Assembly (NCBI RefSeq): GCF_000002875.2 | Contig: NC_009408.2 | Location: 96,001 to 160,000 of the forward strand | DNA length: 64,000 nt | Direction of reading: 5' to 3' | Origin: Leishmania infantum JPCM5 | Taxonomy: Eukaryota > Euglenozoa > Kinetoplastea > Trypanosomatida > Trypanosomatidae | In this document: piece by piece, positions 1 to 10,789 of the stretch | Layout of the letters: each line of letters begins with the position of its first letter | Numbering within the stretch: position 1 is the stretch's first letter | Notes under the pieces: model-generated | Told to the model about the DNA's origin: nothing | The model's database searches: none | What the model saw: only the letters and a program-made list of their open reading frames with translations | Made by a program: the position numbers and the translations under genes

Positions 1-638
1 TCAACAAGGATGGCGTGTGGCTGGAGGAGCTGGAGATGGAGCCGTCCCAGTACCTGCCGGATGTGAAGGAGGATCAACTGCTCAAGACGCCAGCGGTCAT
101 GGTGAACCTGAACCGGCCCATGCCAGAGGTTCTTCAGGAGCTCTCCAAGCACCCCGTCAGGACCCGCCTCAGCCTCACGGGCACCATTATCGTGGCGCGC
201 GACAGTGCCCACGCCCGGATGCGCGAGATGCTAGAGGCTGGTAAGCCGCTGCCGCAGTACATGAAGGAGCACCCCGTGTACTACGCCGGCCCGGCGAAGC
301 AGCCCGACGGTCTTCCGTCCGGCTCCTTTGGCCCGACGACGGCTGGCCGCATGGACCCGTTTGTCGACCTCTTCCAGTCTCACGGCGGCTCCATGGTGAT
401 GCTCGCCAAAGGCAACCGCAGCAAGCAGGTGACGAAAGCGTGCCACAAGTACGGCGGCTTCTACCTGGGCAGCATCGGCGGCCCAGCGGCCGTGCTGGCG
501 CAGGATGCTATCAAGAAGGTGGAGTGCCTTGACATGAAGGACCTTGGCATGGAGGCGGTGTGGAAGATCGAAGTGGAGAACTTCCCGGCCTTCATCGTTG
601 TGGATGACAAGGGCAACGACTTCTTCGAACAGCTCTAG
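1..638 (+). CDS. FH1: Class I fumarate hydratase, C-terminal part (5' end outside window)
   Basis: This is the 3' end of a gene whose reading frame is already open at base 3 and stops with TAG at 636-638. Fumarase interconverts fumarate and malate using a 4Fe-4S cluster. The visible part is the C-terminal beta domain. It contains the [10 protein letters not shown] active-site loop and, about 20 residues later, the LAKGN lysine. This spacing fits the Thr467/Arg471/Lys491 set described for structurally studied Leishmania class I fumarase (residue numbers from memory). The cluster-binding cysteines would lie upstream of the window. Leishmania has a mitochondrial and a cytosolic isoenzyme. Gene order suggests the mitochondrial FH-1, but the targeting sequence is not visible, so that assignment is inference. 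No frameshift or oddity is seen. Confidence 0.93.
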   Translation, partial: NKDGVWLEELEMEPSQYLPDVKEDQLLKTPAVMVNLNRPMPEVLQELSKHPVRTRLSLTGTIIVARDSAHARMREMLEAGKPLPQYMKEHPVYYAGPAKQPDGLPSGSFGPTTAGRMDPFVDLFQSHGGSMVMLAKGNRSKQVTKACHKYGGFYLGSIGGPAAVLAQDAIKKVECLDMKDLGMEAVWKIEVENFPAFIVVDDKGNDFFEQL

Positions 639-2898
639 ACAACGGCGCGATGAAGGATGCGCGCAGACGCGTTTTCGCACGAAAGTCGTGCAAGAGGGAA
701 AGGGCTCTCTCGTTTTTCCTGTTTACGCATCGGCATGGCTGCAACCCGCGCGAGTGCGAAGTGAGGGGCTACAGAGGGCGGCACGGTTTGCACCTGCGTC
801 TGCGCGTGTGCGCCCTGGCCATGCCGTTTCGGTGCGTGCAGTGCACGCCGGCGCACGCGCTCGCTACCGTTTTCCCTATCCTCCCCCGCCTTCCATGCCA
901 CCCGCTTTGGTGTTGCTGCCGTCTCAATATTTCTGCACCCTGTGCGTGTGTGCGTGCGTCTGATCGACGTCTCTCTGTGGGTGTCTGCCAGTCTGCGTAT
1001 GTGTGGGTGTGGGTGTAGATGGCCTGCCCCTGCCCCCGCCCACACACTTCCTCCTTGCCCATACAACGAAGGGCACCAGAAAGGAGAACTGAACATCTCG
1101 AGGATAGGGCGCTCTCGCAGGCTGAGAACATGCATGGAGGGGGACGGAGAGGCACGAAGGAACGCACGCATCGGTGCGACGTCTCTCGTCTATCCCTTCA
1201 AGTGTATGCAGACGGCAGGCGCTCGCGAACCATTGAAGTACAGAAAAGCAGCCAACATCAGGGGCGAGAGAAGAAACGCGGAGGCATAAAGCTCGACCAT
1301 GTGTTGACGTCGCGCCTCGCTTCGCGCTTTCCGTGGTGTGGATGGTGCGCGCTTGTCTCTCTCGAGCCCTTCCCTACCCCTTCCTCCTCGTCTTAGGTGT
1401 TCACGGGCTCTATGCGCTGTCCTCGACCGTGTTGACTGATCGCTCGTTCGCTGTGCGTGCTCGCTGTGCCTGCGCGAGTGAGAGAGCGCGCGTGTATGTG
1501 TACGTGCGTTGGCTGCTCTGCCTCTCGCCGCCGTCCTGCTCGCTCTCCACCACTCCCGTGTGCATCAGCTGTTTCACTAGCCCCTCCCTCTTTTTTGGAA
1601 GCTAGCTTGATGTCTCACGGAGGTTGCGGTCTGCGCCACCTTTTGCCTCGTCCTTACAGTGTATGGCCTATGCCGACTTGTTTCGTGTCTTGCCGCTTTC
1701 TTGGTCTCTACGACTCCCCTCACCCCGCGCTCTGTGGGAGTCGTTGGTGCACGCGTGGGTGCGTGTTCATCGTTTGGGTTCTCTCCCGCGTCGGCGGCCG
1801 CTTCCTTGTTCGGTTGCTTTCGTTTTTGTTCGCTTGTGCTCTTTTACTTGACGCATTCTTATAACCTTGGCAGTTTGCTAACCACCCACACCCACACACA
1901 CCGCACCCCGATCCCACCCCACCGCCCACTTGCGCGACGATCGCCGGCTTATCTCTGCGCCCCTCTTCCCAGCATCACCACCACGAAGCACCTTCGCTCG
2001 ACACGTGAAAAACGAGGCAGCTTCCCCGCATGCACCTCACTTCCACGCTCACGCTTCATGAGGAGGTAATAAAGTCGACGTGCGCAGAACGGCCAAAGAG
2101 GTCCGGAACGGGAAGGGAAACCGATGCTCGCGCCCCCCTGCCTTGCTCACACGCACCTGCACAAGCGCGTCCATGCAGGTGCAGGCTGGACTCCTTTTCC
2201 GGCGTTGTAAAGAAACCTGCGGTCCAGCGACGCGGCAGTCACGTGCCGGTCCCCTGCGCCGTCGTGCGTGCACGTCAGCGGCGGGTTCTTCTTCTTTCCT
2301 TTGTTTCCGTTCTCTGTATGGTCCTGTGAAGGGGGTCTGCGCATCACGTCGTTCATGAGGCACGCGCCGACTCTCTGACACCGAGTCCGATGCATGTGTG
2401 TGTGTGGTCTCGAAGCCCACTGACATGTCTGCACTCCCGCATCGTTCTCGTCTTCCGCCCTCACCCTCTCCCACCCTCTTCTGCTCTCTTCGCGGCTGCT
2501 ATAATGCTGGTTGCTCCTTTCTTTCTATCTAGCTGTCTGTCTACTCTTGTCGAGTAGCACCGTCTTTCGCCTGTTGCTGTGCGCTCGCGGAAGTCGGCGT
2601 GACTGTGCCTGTGCAGGTGTGGACCAACTCAGCTCGACTGCCGCGCGGTGTGCGCTGGCCGTTCTCTTCGCGTCTACATCGATTCCTTACTGGCATACAC
2701 CACACACGCACACGAGGACAAAATACGTCTCGCTCCTGAGCAGCTCTGCGTCTCCTGGCGCGTTCGTGGCCGGGCACGACGCACAGCTCCATCAGAGGAG
2801 CTCACCACCACCACCAGCATCACCACCACACAAACACACACACACACCGCCTGCACGGTTGTTCTACCACTTTTCCTCTTTTCGCTGCAACGAGGGCA
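639..2898. other. Intergenic region: 3' UTR of fumarase and 5' leader of the next gene
   Basis: No convincing coding sequence. Open frames here are on both strands, Arg/Pro/His-rich and overlap each other. The stretch is CT-rich with CA/TG microsatellites, for example around 1885-1905 and 2825-2850. The CT-rich tract followed by AG around 2860-2890 is a plausible spliced-leader acceptor for the gene starting at 2899. Confidence 0.6.
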
Positions 2899-5800
2899 AT
2901 GCTGCGGAGACTTGTGGGCGGTCGGGCGTCGCGAGGCGGATCCATCATGAGCCACCGCGCGCCTCACTTCTCTGTCTCATCACCCTCGTCTCCACTGCAG
3001 GCCGCTCAACCATCTCCATGCCACACGTCGATGCGCGCCATTGGTACTGCGATGCCCGGCGCGATGCACCAGCCCGGGGAGTCGGGGCAGGCGGCTGGGT
3101 CGAGTACCACGATCGCCGGGAAGGAGACATGGGGGCAGTTCAGTGCCAAGATGCGTCACGGCCGCCGCCGCATCCGCGTCATTGACATTGCGGCGAAGAT
3201 GTCCTATGAGTACCAGATGTTGAAGAAGATGTGTAAGCGGCGCCCTGCCATGCGGCAGTGGGCGGTGCGCGACGACTACTGCGACATGAGCCCCGGCGTG
3301 GTCGTCATGTCACCTTCTATGCAGGCTGCCTTCATGAAGGTGTTTCGGCTGAAGGACAAGGGTCTCATTCGCCAGTGCCTGCGCGACATCATCCCGATCA
3401 TCGAGTACCGCAACCGCGAGGAGCGACCAGCCGCAATTCGCGATAAGCCGTCCGACATGATCCCCGAAGGCGAGCCCGACACCCTCAACCAAAAGAAGCG
3501 CGAGCTTTTCGAGCGCAAGGAGACAGGCGAGAACTTCAAGCCGCTCTACCTGCACGACAAGCGCTCGCAGGCGAAGCTGCGCTTCAAGATTCGGCAGCGG
3601 CTCATCAAGTTTCAGCGGCAGCTCGCCATCGCGAACGCTGTGGCGAGCCGCACCGTCCTGTACTCGGCGGATGACGCGATCGGCTACTTTCTCTTCCGCG
3701 GCGCTGCCATGTACGCCGGGATGCACCGTGTTTTCTTTGAGCTGAGCAAGCAGCTTCCGCATTTTGTGCCGAAGAGCATGCTGGACTTTGGCGCCGGCAC
3801 CGGCACGGCCATTCTCGTAGCGAAGGAGGTGTACGACCCCGGCACCCTCGCCTACCCGCTTTACCGGTCCATGCGGCAGACCATGACCGGGAACGTGAGC
3901 GCGCAGGCGCAGCAGCTGCGCGAGCTTCGCTACGACCTCCGCCGCCTTAGCCGCAACAACACGGAGAAGAGGAAGGCCCGCTTCATGGCGGTGGCGGCAC
4001 TGCTGGAGCGTGGCGAGGTTGACACGGCCGATTTGCCGGCCGACCTTCGCCGCGAGATCGCGCAAGTCGCGGCCAACGCCGCAGCGAACAAAAAGCGTCG
4101 TCTCATCACCGAGTCGCACGCCCGCTACCGCGAAGTCGTCGACGGCACCGAGTGGGAGGATGGCGACCCGCTCGGCGAGAAGAAGAGCACGGCAGAGGAC
4201 CCAAGCGACGTGTTCGACGGCGAGGAGGACGGCGATGGCGGCGGCGGCGACGGGGCGGCGACAGTGGAGCGGACGTGGTGGGAGAAGCTGGTAGACATGG
4301 AGAATGCCACCGCGCAGGAGCGGGCGAGCCGGCGCCTGCAGCCGCTGCAGGAGGTCACGGCGATCGAGCCCAGCCCAGGCATGATGGAGATCGGCACGAT
4401 GGTGCTCCACGACGACATCCCTAACGTCGCATGGAAGCGGTACCTGCTGCCGGAGGACGAGTCCATTCAGCACGATCTCGTAGTGGCTGCCTACTCCCTC
4501 AGTGAAGTTGCAGACTCGGCGAATCGGACGCGACTCGTGCAGCAGCTGTGGAAGATGACACGCGGCGTACTCGTGCTGGTGGAGTTCTCGAATCTGCACA
4601 ACTTCAACCTCCTGATGGAGGCCCGCGACACGATCCTGGAAGAAAAGGGCATTGGTCTATGGGACTGGCAGCCGACCATTGTAGCCCCGTGCCCGCACGA
4701 GCAGCGCTGTCCGCTGCGCCACTGCAAGGCGGGCGTGAAGAGCAAGCGCATGCGCCTCTGCACGACTGAGGCACAGTACCGTGCCACCTTCATCGATGTC
4801 TGGGCACGGCACATGCCGCTGAAGGTGGGCATCGAGCCCATCTCTTACATGATTTTTGCCCGCAACGAGCTCGTGCCCGAGCGGGCGGAGCGTCGAGAGG
4901 CGCAGGTGAAGCGGGAAGAGGCGGAGCGGGTTCAGGCACGAGATGCGAAGCAGCGAGAGCTCTACGCGGCCTCGCTGTCGTTGAAGGACGTCGTCTTCGA
5001 TCGATTGAGTGACGAGGCGCTGCACCGACCCTCAACCGGCGTGCCGATGAAGTTGTCGGGCGCAGCGACCGCCGATGACGTGGCTGCCTCGTCGACCCTT
5101 ACGCAGGCGATGCAAAACGGCGCCACCAGCACCGCGGAGGTGGGCCAGCTGCCCTTGGCCGTCCCCCGCCTAGCCCAGACCTCTGCGCAGCGGTACAACA
5201 AGCTCGTCTACCCGCTCCAGTTTCCACCAGCAACGCACCGGTACAACCGCGCCTTCGTTGACGCTGGGTATCAGCGGCAGCGCGCCATCACGCCTTCCGA
5301 GATGCTGGTCGTTCGCGAGGAGTTGGAGGACATGCGGCGCCGAGTAACGCGAGCAAGCCCGTCATATCTGCGCGTGGTGCGCGACCCTACGTGCCGGGGC
5401 AAGATCCAGGCGTGCTTCTGCACACCGGATGGCGACCTCATCACCGCCCGCGTCTACCGCCGCTTCTACGGCGACCACAGCAGCGTCCGCCGCCACACGA
5501 CGATGCGCTGGCAGCACATTGGCGGTTGGAAGCTGCTGAAGCGCATCCGCAGCGGCTCCCTCTTCCCACACGACCTGCCGCTCTACGCGGTGAATCGGCA
5601 CCCCCAGGTGGACTTTCCCAACACCCTCGTCGGTGTGAAGCACTCCGCGGTGGAGAAGACGGCGATGCAGTACAACGACCCGATGTCGCTGATGGAAACT
5701 CCAGAGGAGGAGCTCTCGCGCGAGGAGGTGAAGCAGAAGCGCCGCCTGCTGCGCGACGAGGAGGAGCACAGGAAGGCAGAGGCGAAGCTCGAGGAGGTGC

Positions 5801-6024
5801 TGGGAACCAAGATCCGTGACGCCTCGCTGGAGGGCCACATCGACGCTCGCCGCCGCATCTCGGCCGAGGACTGGGCCAAGGCGGTGCGCCATGCGAGGCA
5901 AAAGACGGTGCGGCACACGCAGCAGACGATCCCGAACGCAGCCAAGATGCGCGCGCTTAAGCGAACGCTCGAGGTACGTCACCGCAACGTGTGGCGAGAG
6001 ATGAAGCAGAATCGTCGACGTTGA
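2899..6024 (+). CDS. RSM22: Mitochondrial Rsm22/METTL17-type methyltransferase-like ribosome factor
   Basis: A 1041-residue protein. The N-terminus is basic and Ser-rich (MLRRLVGGRASRGG), as expected for mitochondrial import. A SAM-binding motif I (LDFGAGTGTA, about residues 295-304) is followed by a long charged, family-atypical insert (about 330-450). After it come the Rsm22 signatures AAYSLSE and LVEFSNLHNF, then CPHEQRCPLRHC plus a later Cys. These are four cysteines at 598, 604, 609 and 621, matching the Fe-S-binding Cys set known in METTL17/Rsm22. The C-terminal ~350 residues are a lineage-specific extension rich in Arg/Glu. Rsm22 proteins act in assembly of the mitochondrial small ribosomal subunit, and trypanosome assembly intermediates contain one. 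Whether methyl transfer still occurs is unknown. The start codon follows a CT-rich leader. The protein is much longer than yeast or human relatives. Confidence 0.85.
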   Translation: MLRRLVGGRASRGGSIMSHRAPHFSVSSPSSPLQAAQPSPCHTSMRAIGTAMPGAMHQPGESGQAAGSSTTIAGKETWGQFSAKMRHGRRRIRVIDIAAKMSYEYQMLKKMCKRRPAMRQWAVRDDYCDMSPGVVVMSPSMQAAFMKVFRLKDKGLIRQCLRDIIPIIEYRNREERPAAIRDKPSDMIPEGEPDTLNQKKRELFERKETGENFKPLYLHDKRSQAKLRFKIRQRLIKFQRQLAIANAVASRTVLYSADDAIGYFLFRGAAMYAGMHRVFFELSKQLPHFVPKSMLDFGAGTGTAILVAKEVYDPGTLAYPLYRSMRQTMTGNVSAQAQQLRELRYDLRRLSRNNTEKRKARFMAVAALLERGEVDTADLPADLRREIAQVAANAAANKKRRLITESHARYREVVDGTEWEDGDPLGEKKSTAEDPSDVFDGEEDGDGGGGDGAATVERTWWEKLVDMENATAQERASRRLQPLQEVTAIEPSPGMMEIGTMVLHDDIPNVAWKRYLLPEDESIQHDLVVAAYSLSEVADSANRTRLVQQLWKMTRGVLVLVEFSNLHNFNLLMEARDTILEEKGIGLWDWQPTIVAPCPHEQRCPLRHCKAGVKSKRMRLCTTEAQYRATFIDVWARHMPLKVGIEPISYMIFARNELVPERAERREAQVKREEAERVQARDAKQRELYAASLSLKDVVFDRLSDEALHRPSTGVPMKLSGAATADDVAASSTLTQAMQNGATSTAEVGQLPLAVPRLAQTSAQRYNKLVYPLQFPPATHRYNRAFVDAGYQRQRAITPSEMLVVREELEDMRRRVTRASPSYLRVVRDPTCRGKIQACFCTPDGDLITARVYRRFYGDHSSVRRHTTMRWQHIGGWKLLKRIRSGSLFPHDLPLYAVNRHPQVDFPNTLVGVKHSAVEKTAMQYNDPMSLMETPEEELSREEVKQKRRLLRDEEEHRKAEAKLEEVLGTKIRDASLEGHIDARRRISAEDWAKAVRHARQKTVRHTQQTIPNAAKMRALKRTLEVRHRNVWREMKQNRRR

Positions 6025-6927
6025 GGGGCAGTCGAGCTGGAGATGTCCATTCGTTGCCCTCCGTGAACGCCGCCCTATCGGCCCACTGGCTCTTCTCAAT
6101 ACCAACAACGTCCTTTTCGCAAACTTTCCGCGCCCATGGTTTCCCTCTTGTGCGTCTGCATCTCTGCTGCTCCGCGCGCGCTTGTGGTGGCGGTGGCAGT
6201 GGCGGTGGGAAGGACGAGGAAGGGAGGGCGAGAATGCGTCCACCGCCCTCACCGCCTCCATTCTCTTGTGTTCCAACTGTGCCACAGGCGATTGAAGCTC
6301 ACACACTCGTGTATCGGGAGAGTGCTGATGGGGCGGAGCGGATCACCGCGGCACGACAGGAGAGAGAATTCGGTACAGTGCGGCGCAGCGGGTTGACTCG
6401 CCGTTGCCTACTGGTGTTTGTTCACACTGTAACCTAACCACAAACAGACCCGCACACGCACCGCTCGCCGGTTGGTGGCCCGCTCTCCCTTCCATGGCCG
6501 CTGGAAATGAGGCGTGCGGGACACGGTTTTGTTCTTCTGTTTATTGTGACTTGTGGCACGTGCCGGCACGTGGTGATGTGACGTGCCGGCTGCTCACCTC
6601 TTCCGCGAGCATCGGCACAGCAACGCCCGAGCTCTTTGCGTACTGGTGCGTATGTGTGCGCTCATGCACGCTCCCCACTTCGCCCCCCCCTTCTCTCTCT
6701 CCTTGCATCTTGGCTCTCTCGTCTGGACGGTGCCTTTCGGTTATATTTCGACTTCTCGCCTCTCTGCTGTCACGCGCACTGGATGCAGCGACCGTCACCA
6801 TCTCGACCAGCTCAAGCACCGGCCGCCGGCGCGGAGGCGGAGCGAATCGCGCCACAAAAAGAGAACGCACGTTCCCCCTACTTGCTGGCACCTTATCTGC
6901 CGATTTTTATCTTTTTTTCGGCGCACG
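6025..6927. other. Intergenic region
   Basis: No supported gene. Around 6670-6725 there is a strong CT-rich tract that could direct trans-splicing for the PIG-O gene. An in-frame ATG at 6583 lies upstream of that tract, so it is unlikely to be translated. Confidence 0.55.
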
Positions 6928-9861
6928 ATGACGCGATATCAGCGCTTCTCGTGGTGCCCAGTGCTGCTGGTGATGGCCCTGTACACCGGCAGCGTGCTGC
7001 TCTTCACCACCTCAATGCTCTCCACCTCCACAGTGATGCGGACGGTGGCGACAGAGCCGTGCTCTGGGACAAAGGTGCCGCCGGCAGATCAGGTAATACT
7101 CATCTTGATCGATGCCCTGCGGCCCGACTTTGTGCTGTCCTCCCTGCGCCCCTTCGCCCGCACGGGTGGTCAATGCACTGCGCACGAGGACGCGCTGGGG
7201 CGCCAGCGCTTGGACGGGGTCTACACCGGGCCAACGCTCCACTACGTGGAGGAGTCGTTGCGCTCGAGCCGGTCGGCGTCCGTGGCGTTCTTCCTCGTTG
7301 CCGACGCCCCAACGACGACGGCGCAACGCATCAAGGCGATCGCCACGGGCACGATGCCCGCCTTTCTCGAGGCCGGTTCCAACTTCAACAGCGAGGCCAT
7401 CGAGCTGGACAGTATTCTCCGTCAAGTGAACGGTAGCGCTGTGCTGCTGGGCGACGACACCTGGGAGAAGATGTTTCCTAACACACCGGCACGGCGCCAC
7501 TGGAAGAGGGCAGTCGGCATTCCTTCTTTCGACGTCGCCGACTTCGACACGAACGACAATGCCGTGCTGGCGGAGGTGTACAGCGTGCTGGCAGCCGAGA
7601 CGCCAGAGGCCGTGTCACGGGCCAGTTTCGGCTCCCATGCGGAGGCAGAGGAGCAGGAAGGGCACGCGCGGCTCGTGGTGGTGCACTTTCTCGGCATCGA
7701 CCACGTCGGCCACCGCGTCGACTCCGACAACCCGTTCATGAATGGCAAGATCCTGCAGCTGGACCAGATGCTGCGCAACGTCAGCCGCACGTTGCGGGAG
7801 CGGGCGACGTCGATGAACACAATGTTGCTAGTGCTAGGTGACCACGGTATGACCAACAGCGGTGACCACGGTGGTGGCTCGGCGCAGGAGACAGACACCT
7901 TCTTGTTCGCCGAGTATTTCTCAGGGACGGAGTCGGGCGCGACGCACGCGCATTCGCGGTCGTCGCCCGGGGCGAGCTTGGCGAAAGCGCAGGCGATCAT
8001 TGAGCAACGCTGGCGAGATGGTGTCGACACTGAGTTTGACCGACTCCGCAGCTGCCACGCACATGCTGGGGTGCCGCGCGACCGACTTGGCGCGACGTAT
8101 CAGGTCGATGTAACGGCCACCGTGGCTGTGCTCTTGGGAAGACCCATTCCGTACTCGAACTTTGGCCGCGTGATCCCTGAGGTCATGGTGCTGGCAAACT
8201 CCTCTGCCGACATCGACGCCGTCGAACGATGCAATCTGCGCCAGCTGCAGCGTTACTTCAAGGAGTCGGAGATGAAGGTGCCGCGCGACGCCTCGTGGAC
8301 GAGGCCGGGGATATCCGTCACGCAGCAGCTAGCTGACATGAGCCTCTACGCTCGCCGCACCCGCACGGACATGAGCCGCCTCGGCATGTTCCTCGGCTCC
8401 ACCGGGTTACTGCTGTGCGCCATGTCTCTCCTGTGGTCCCCAACCATCCGCGCGCACGTTCTGCCGTGCAGCGGTGCCGGCTGGTTTATGCGGTGGACAG
8501 CTCTCACACTGCTGCTCCGGCTGTGCTCGGTGTTCTCGAACAGCTTCGTCGTGAACGAAGACTCGGAGGTGCTCGGGCTGCTGAGCTCGCTCCTTGTGTT
8601 CTTGCTGGCGTCGCGGGTATCGGATTCGTGGACACAGCGCCGATTGAGCCGCGCAGGTCCGTCGTCGCCAGACGACGGCGCCAAGCTCACCACGGCGCAG
8701 CAGTCGTACCGTTTAACCGCACTTGACGGTATCTGCCGTGTTGCCACCATTCTTCCGCGTGAGACAATCTTCCTCGGCCTTCTCGCTGTCGGACTGCGAC
8801 TCGGCGTGCCAATGCTGCTGCGCTACCGCGCCCACATCACGCACACGGTGGACACGGAGAGCGCTGTGGACCGCGTGCTGCTCAGACTGCCGGCGGGGCT
8901 GCGGTTTGAGCGAGTAGGCATTGCTTTCGGCGGCGTCGCCTGGTCTGCATTGTACCCACACCATGTGGGACGCACAACTGTGGTCGTCACATGTGCGTGT
9001 CTGGCACTAGTCTACCATGTCCCTGTAGCCCACCATGCCGTGCCGCTGCTCTGTATTGCCGCTTACCCACTGGCATGTAAGTGGGCGTCGTCCTCGTCGG
9101 TCTTGCAGCGCCGCGCTCGTAGTCGAATGACATCATTAGCCGCCGCCTCTGGCCACACCGCCTACGCGTACCTCGTCACGGTGCTGTGGCTGAGCTCGTT
9201 ATGCAACGAGCGGGTGGGGACAGCGATTGTGGTGGCGCTGTACGGCACCAGTCTCCCATCTCTGTGTTGCTTGCTCCGCGTTGAGCCGGTGCTCACGCAG
9301 GGTGTCGTGCTGCACCTCTCCGCCTTCGTCGCCTTCTTCGCTGAAGGCCACCAGTGCATGCTGAATACGATCGACTGGAGCTCGTCGCTTGTAGGAATGC
9401 ACGGCTACAACATGTATGCGGGCGGCGCACTGGTGCTCAGTCGCACCTTTCACGCTTTCTTGCTGGTACCGTTTGCCCTGCGCGCGTGGCCTGGCGCCGT
9501 CGCCGCTGCCGCCGTGGCGAAGGTGAACGACAGCCATATCGACGGCGCGGCATGTGAGGAGGCGAGGAACGGACATTCCTCCGCAGCCACCGTGGCACTC
9601 CCGATGCCCGCGCCGCGAGCGGGAGTCTCCGCTGCTGTTGTTATAACCGTGTATACGTATATCATGCTGGCGCAGTCCGCCATCTCCTGTTTCAACGGGT
9701 ACATTCAGAAGACACACCTCATGCTCTTTCCCGTCTTCTGCCCCAAGCTGCTCTTCGACGGCGTCATTGCTCTGCTGACTTGCGCAGCAGCGCTGCTTGC
9801 ACTCATTCGTCTCCCTCCTTCCAGGCATTGTGTTGTTTTCCCTCCGCTGACGTCGGAATAA
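6928..9861 (+). CDS. PIGO: GPI ethanolamine-phosphate transferase 3 (PIG-O/Gpi13 type)
   Basis: A 977-residue multi-spanning ER protein that would add phosphoethanolamine to the third mannose of the GPI precursor, the bridge later joined to protein. After an N-terminal membrane anchor (about residues 6-30) comes a lumenal alkaline-phosphatase-fold domain. It shows ILIDALRPDF (about 58-67), FLGIDHVGHRVD (about 255) and LGDHGMTNSGDHGG (about 303), which supply the metal-binding Asp/His residues of this family. From about residue 485 the protein is a string of hydrophobic helices and includes SNSFVVNEDS, typical of the PIG-O/Gpi13 membrane half. The DALRxDF form and this motif favour PIG-O over PIG-N or PIG-G. 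The start at 6928 is chosen because the longer frame from 6583 runs through the CT-rich splice region. It fits the secretory and glycan theme of neighbouring genes. Confidence 0.88.
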   Translation: MTRYQRFSWCPVLLVMALYTGSVLLFTTSMLSTSTVMRTVATEPCSGTKVPPADQVILILIDALRPDFVLSSLRPFARTGGQCTAHEDALGRQRLDGVYTGPTLHYVEESLRSSRSASVAFFLVADAPTTTAQRIKAIATGTMPAFLEAGSNFNSEAIELDSILRQVNGSAVLLGDDTWEKMFPNTPARRHWKRAVGIPSFDVADFDTNDNAVLAEVYSVLAAETPEAVSRASFGSHAEAEEQEGHARLVVVHFLGIDHVGHRVDSDNPFMNGKILQLDQMLRNVSRTLRERATSMNTMLLVLGDHGMTNSGDHGGGSAQETDTFLFAEYFSGTESGATHAHSRSSPGASLAKAQAIIEQRWRDGVDTEFDRLRSCHAHAGVPRDRLGATYQVDVTATVAVLLGRPIPYSNFGRVIPEVMVLANSSADIDAVERCNLRQLQRYFKESEMKVPRDASWTRPGISVTQQLADMSLYARRTRTDMSRLGMFLGSTGLLLCAMSLLWSPTIRAHVLPCSGAGWFMRWTALTLLLRLCSVFSNSFVVNEDSEVLGLLSSLLVFLLASRVSDSWTQRRLSRAGPSSPDDGAKLTTAQQSYRLTALDGICRVATILPRETIFLGLLAVGLRLGVPMLLRYRAHITHTVDTESAVDRVLLRLPAGLRFERVGIAFGGVAWSALYPHHVGRTTVVVTCACLALVYHVPVAHHAVPLLCIAAYPLACKWASSSSVLQRRARSRMTSLAAASGHTAYAYLVTVLWLSSLCNERVGTAIVVALYGTSLPSLCCLLRVEPVLTQGVVLHLSAFVAFFAEGHQCMLNTIDWSSSLVGMHGYNMYAGGALVLSRTFHAFLLVPFALRAWPGAVAAAAVAKVNDSHIDGAACEEARNGHSSAATVALPMPAPRAGVSAAVVITVYTYIMLAQSAISCFNGYIQKTHLMLFPVFCPKLLFDGVIALLTCAAALLALIRLPPSRHCVVFPPLTSE

Positions 9862-10789
9862 GCGCGGGCGGTTGTGGCCGAAGGGGGCAGGGGGAGGGGA
9901 CGGGTGCGCGTGGCGCGGAAACCATCCATGTAGGGCAGCTTGCAGGGTGCTCCGTCCAGCCACCAGCGCGTGTGCGCAGCGCTCCCTTGTAGATATGCGA
10001 GGTGCGCACGTCGCCGATAGTGGGGCCTGTGACAGGGCTGGCCGGTAGAGTGGTGGTGGTGGTGGTCAGCATGTCGTGTGGCAGGGAAAGGAACTTGCCG
10101 CATATGAAGGCAATAACGAAAAAATGCGTTCACTGCTGCCCGTCATATTCTCTCTCTCGACTACCGTCGCACGCGCTGAGCCGTTGAGTGTATGCTCAAG
10201 AGGAAGGACGGGGGGGGTGGGCGGAGTTTTCGATTCTGTCCGAACGTGTGCGCCCTCTTGTCGCCACCCACCCACCCACCCCTCCTCCCTCTGTTGCCCC
10301 CATGGGGAGGGAGGGGCTCCTTGGTGCAGGTCGACTTCTTCACGCCACAGGTGCAGCAACAACAACAGCCCCTCACAAACATATATATATATATATATCC
10401 AATAATCGCAAAGGGAGGAAGAGATGCTGCGTCGATTGGCGTGCCGTAGTGTCGCGTGCGCCGAAGTCTGACGCTCCGCCGTCCCCACTTGCGCACGTCT
10501 CTCTCTTTTTGCTATTACACAGAGGACAGAAGGACGCGTACCCGCTCTGCGCCACTGGTACACGTTCGGAGTCGGCCGTCGTACTCAAAGCCAGCGTATG
10601 CCTCTCTCCCTTTTTTTTCCTGCTTCTCCTCGCGGTGCCGCTTGCTTGCCTGGCCTGCTGCCGCGGCTCCGACTTTGCAGCGTGCCCGTACATGGAGACT
10701 CACCGCCTCTCCTGTTTCTCGCGTTTGTTCTGCTCCCTCACGCTCAAAGGCATACGCATGTATGCACGTGTCCACAGCCACAGGGGCAC
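9862..10789. other. Intergenic region with degenerate repeat trace
   Basis: No gene is supported. Bases 10022-10050 resemble 24331-24359, just past the 3' edge of the dispersed repeat that ends at 24330 (24 of about 29 positions by eye). This suggests an old, decayed copy of the same kind of element. There are CT-rich tracts, an (AT)9 run at 10381, and a pyrimidine tract around 10600-10650 that may be the splice region of the next gene. Confidence 0.45.
10381..10398. repeat. (AT)9 microsatellite
   Basis: Perfect AT dinucleotide run in an otherwise GC-rich intergenic region. Confidence 0.95.

Noticed and set aside
3310..4599. Long minus-strand frame opposite the Rsm22 gene (similarly 5362-6306 and 59486-60739)
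   Set aside because: Antisense shadow of a real gene with high GC at third positions. His/Arg/Leu-biased composition and no motifs.
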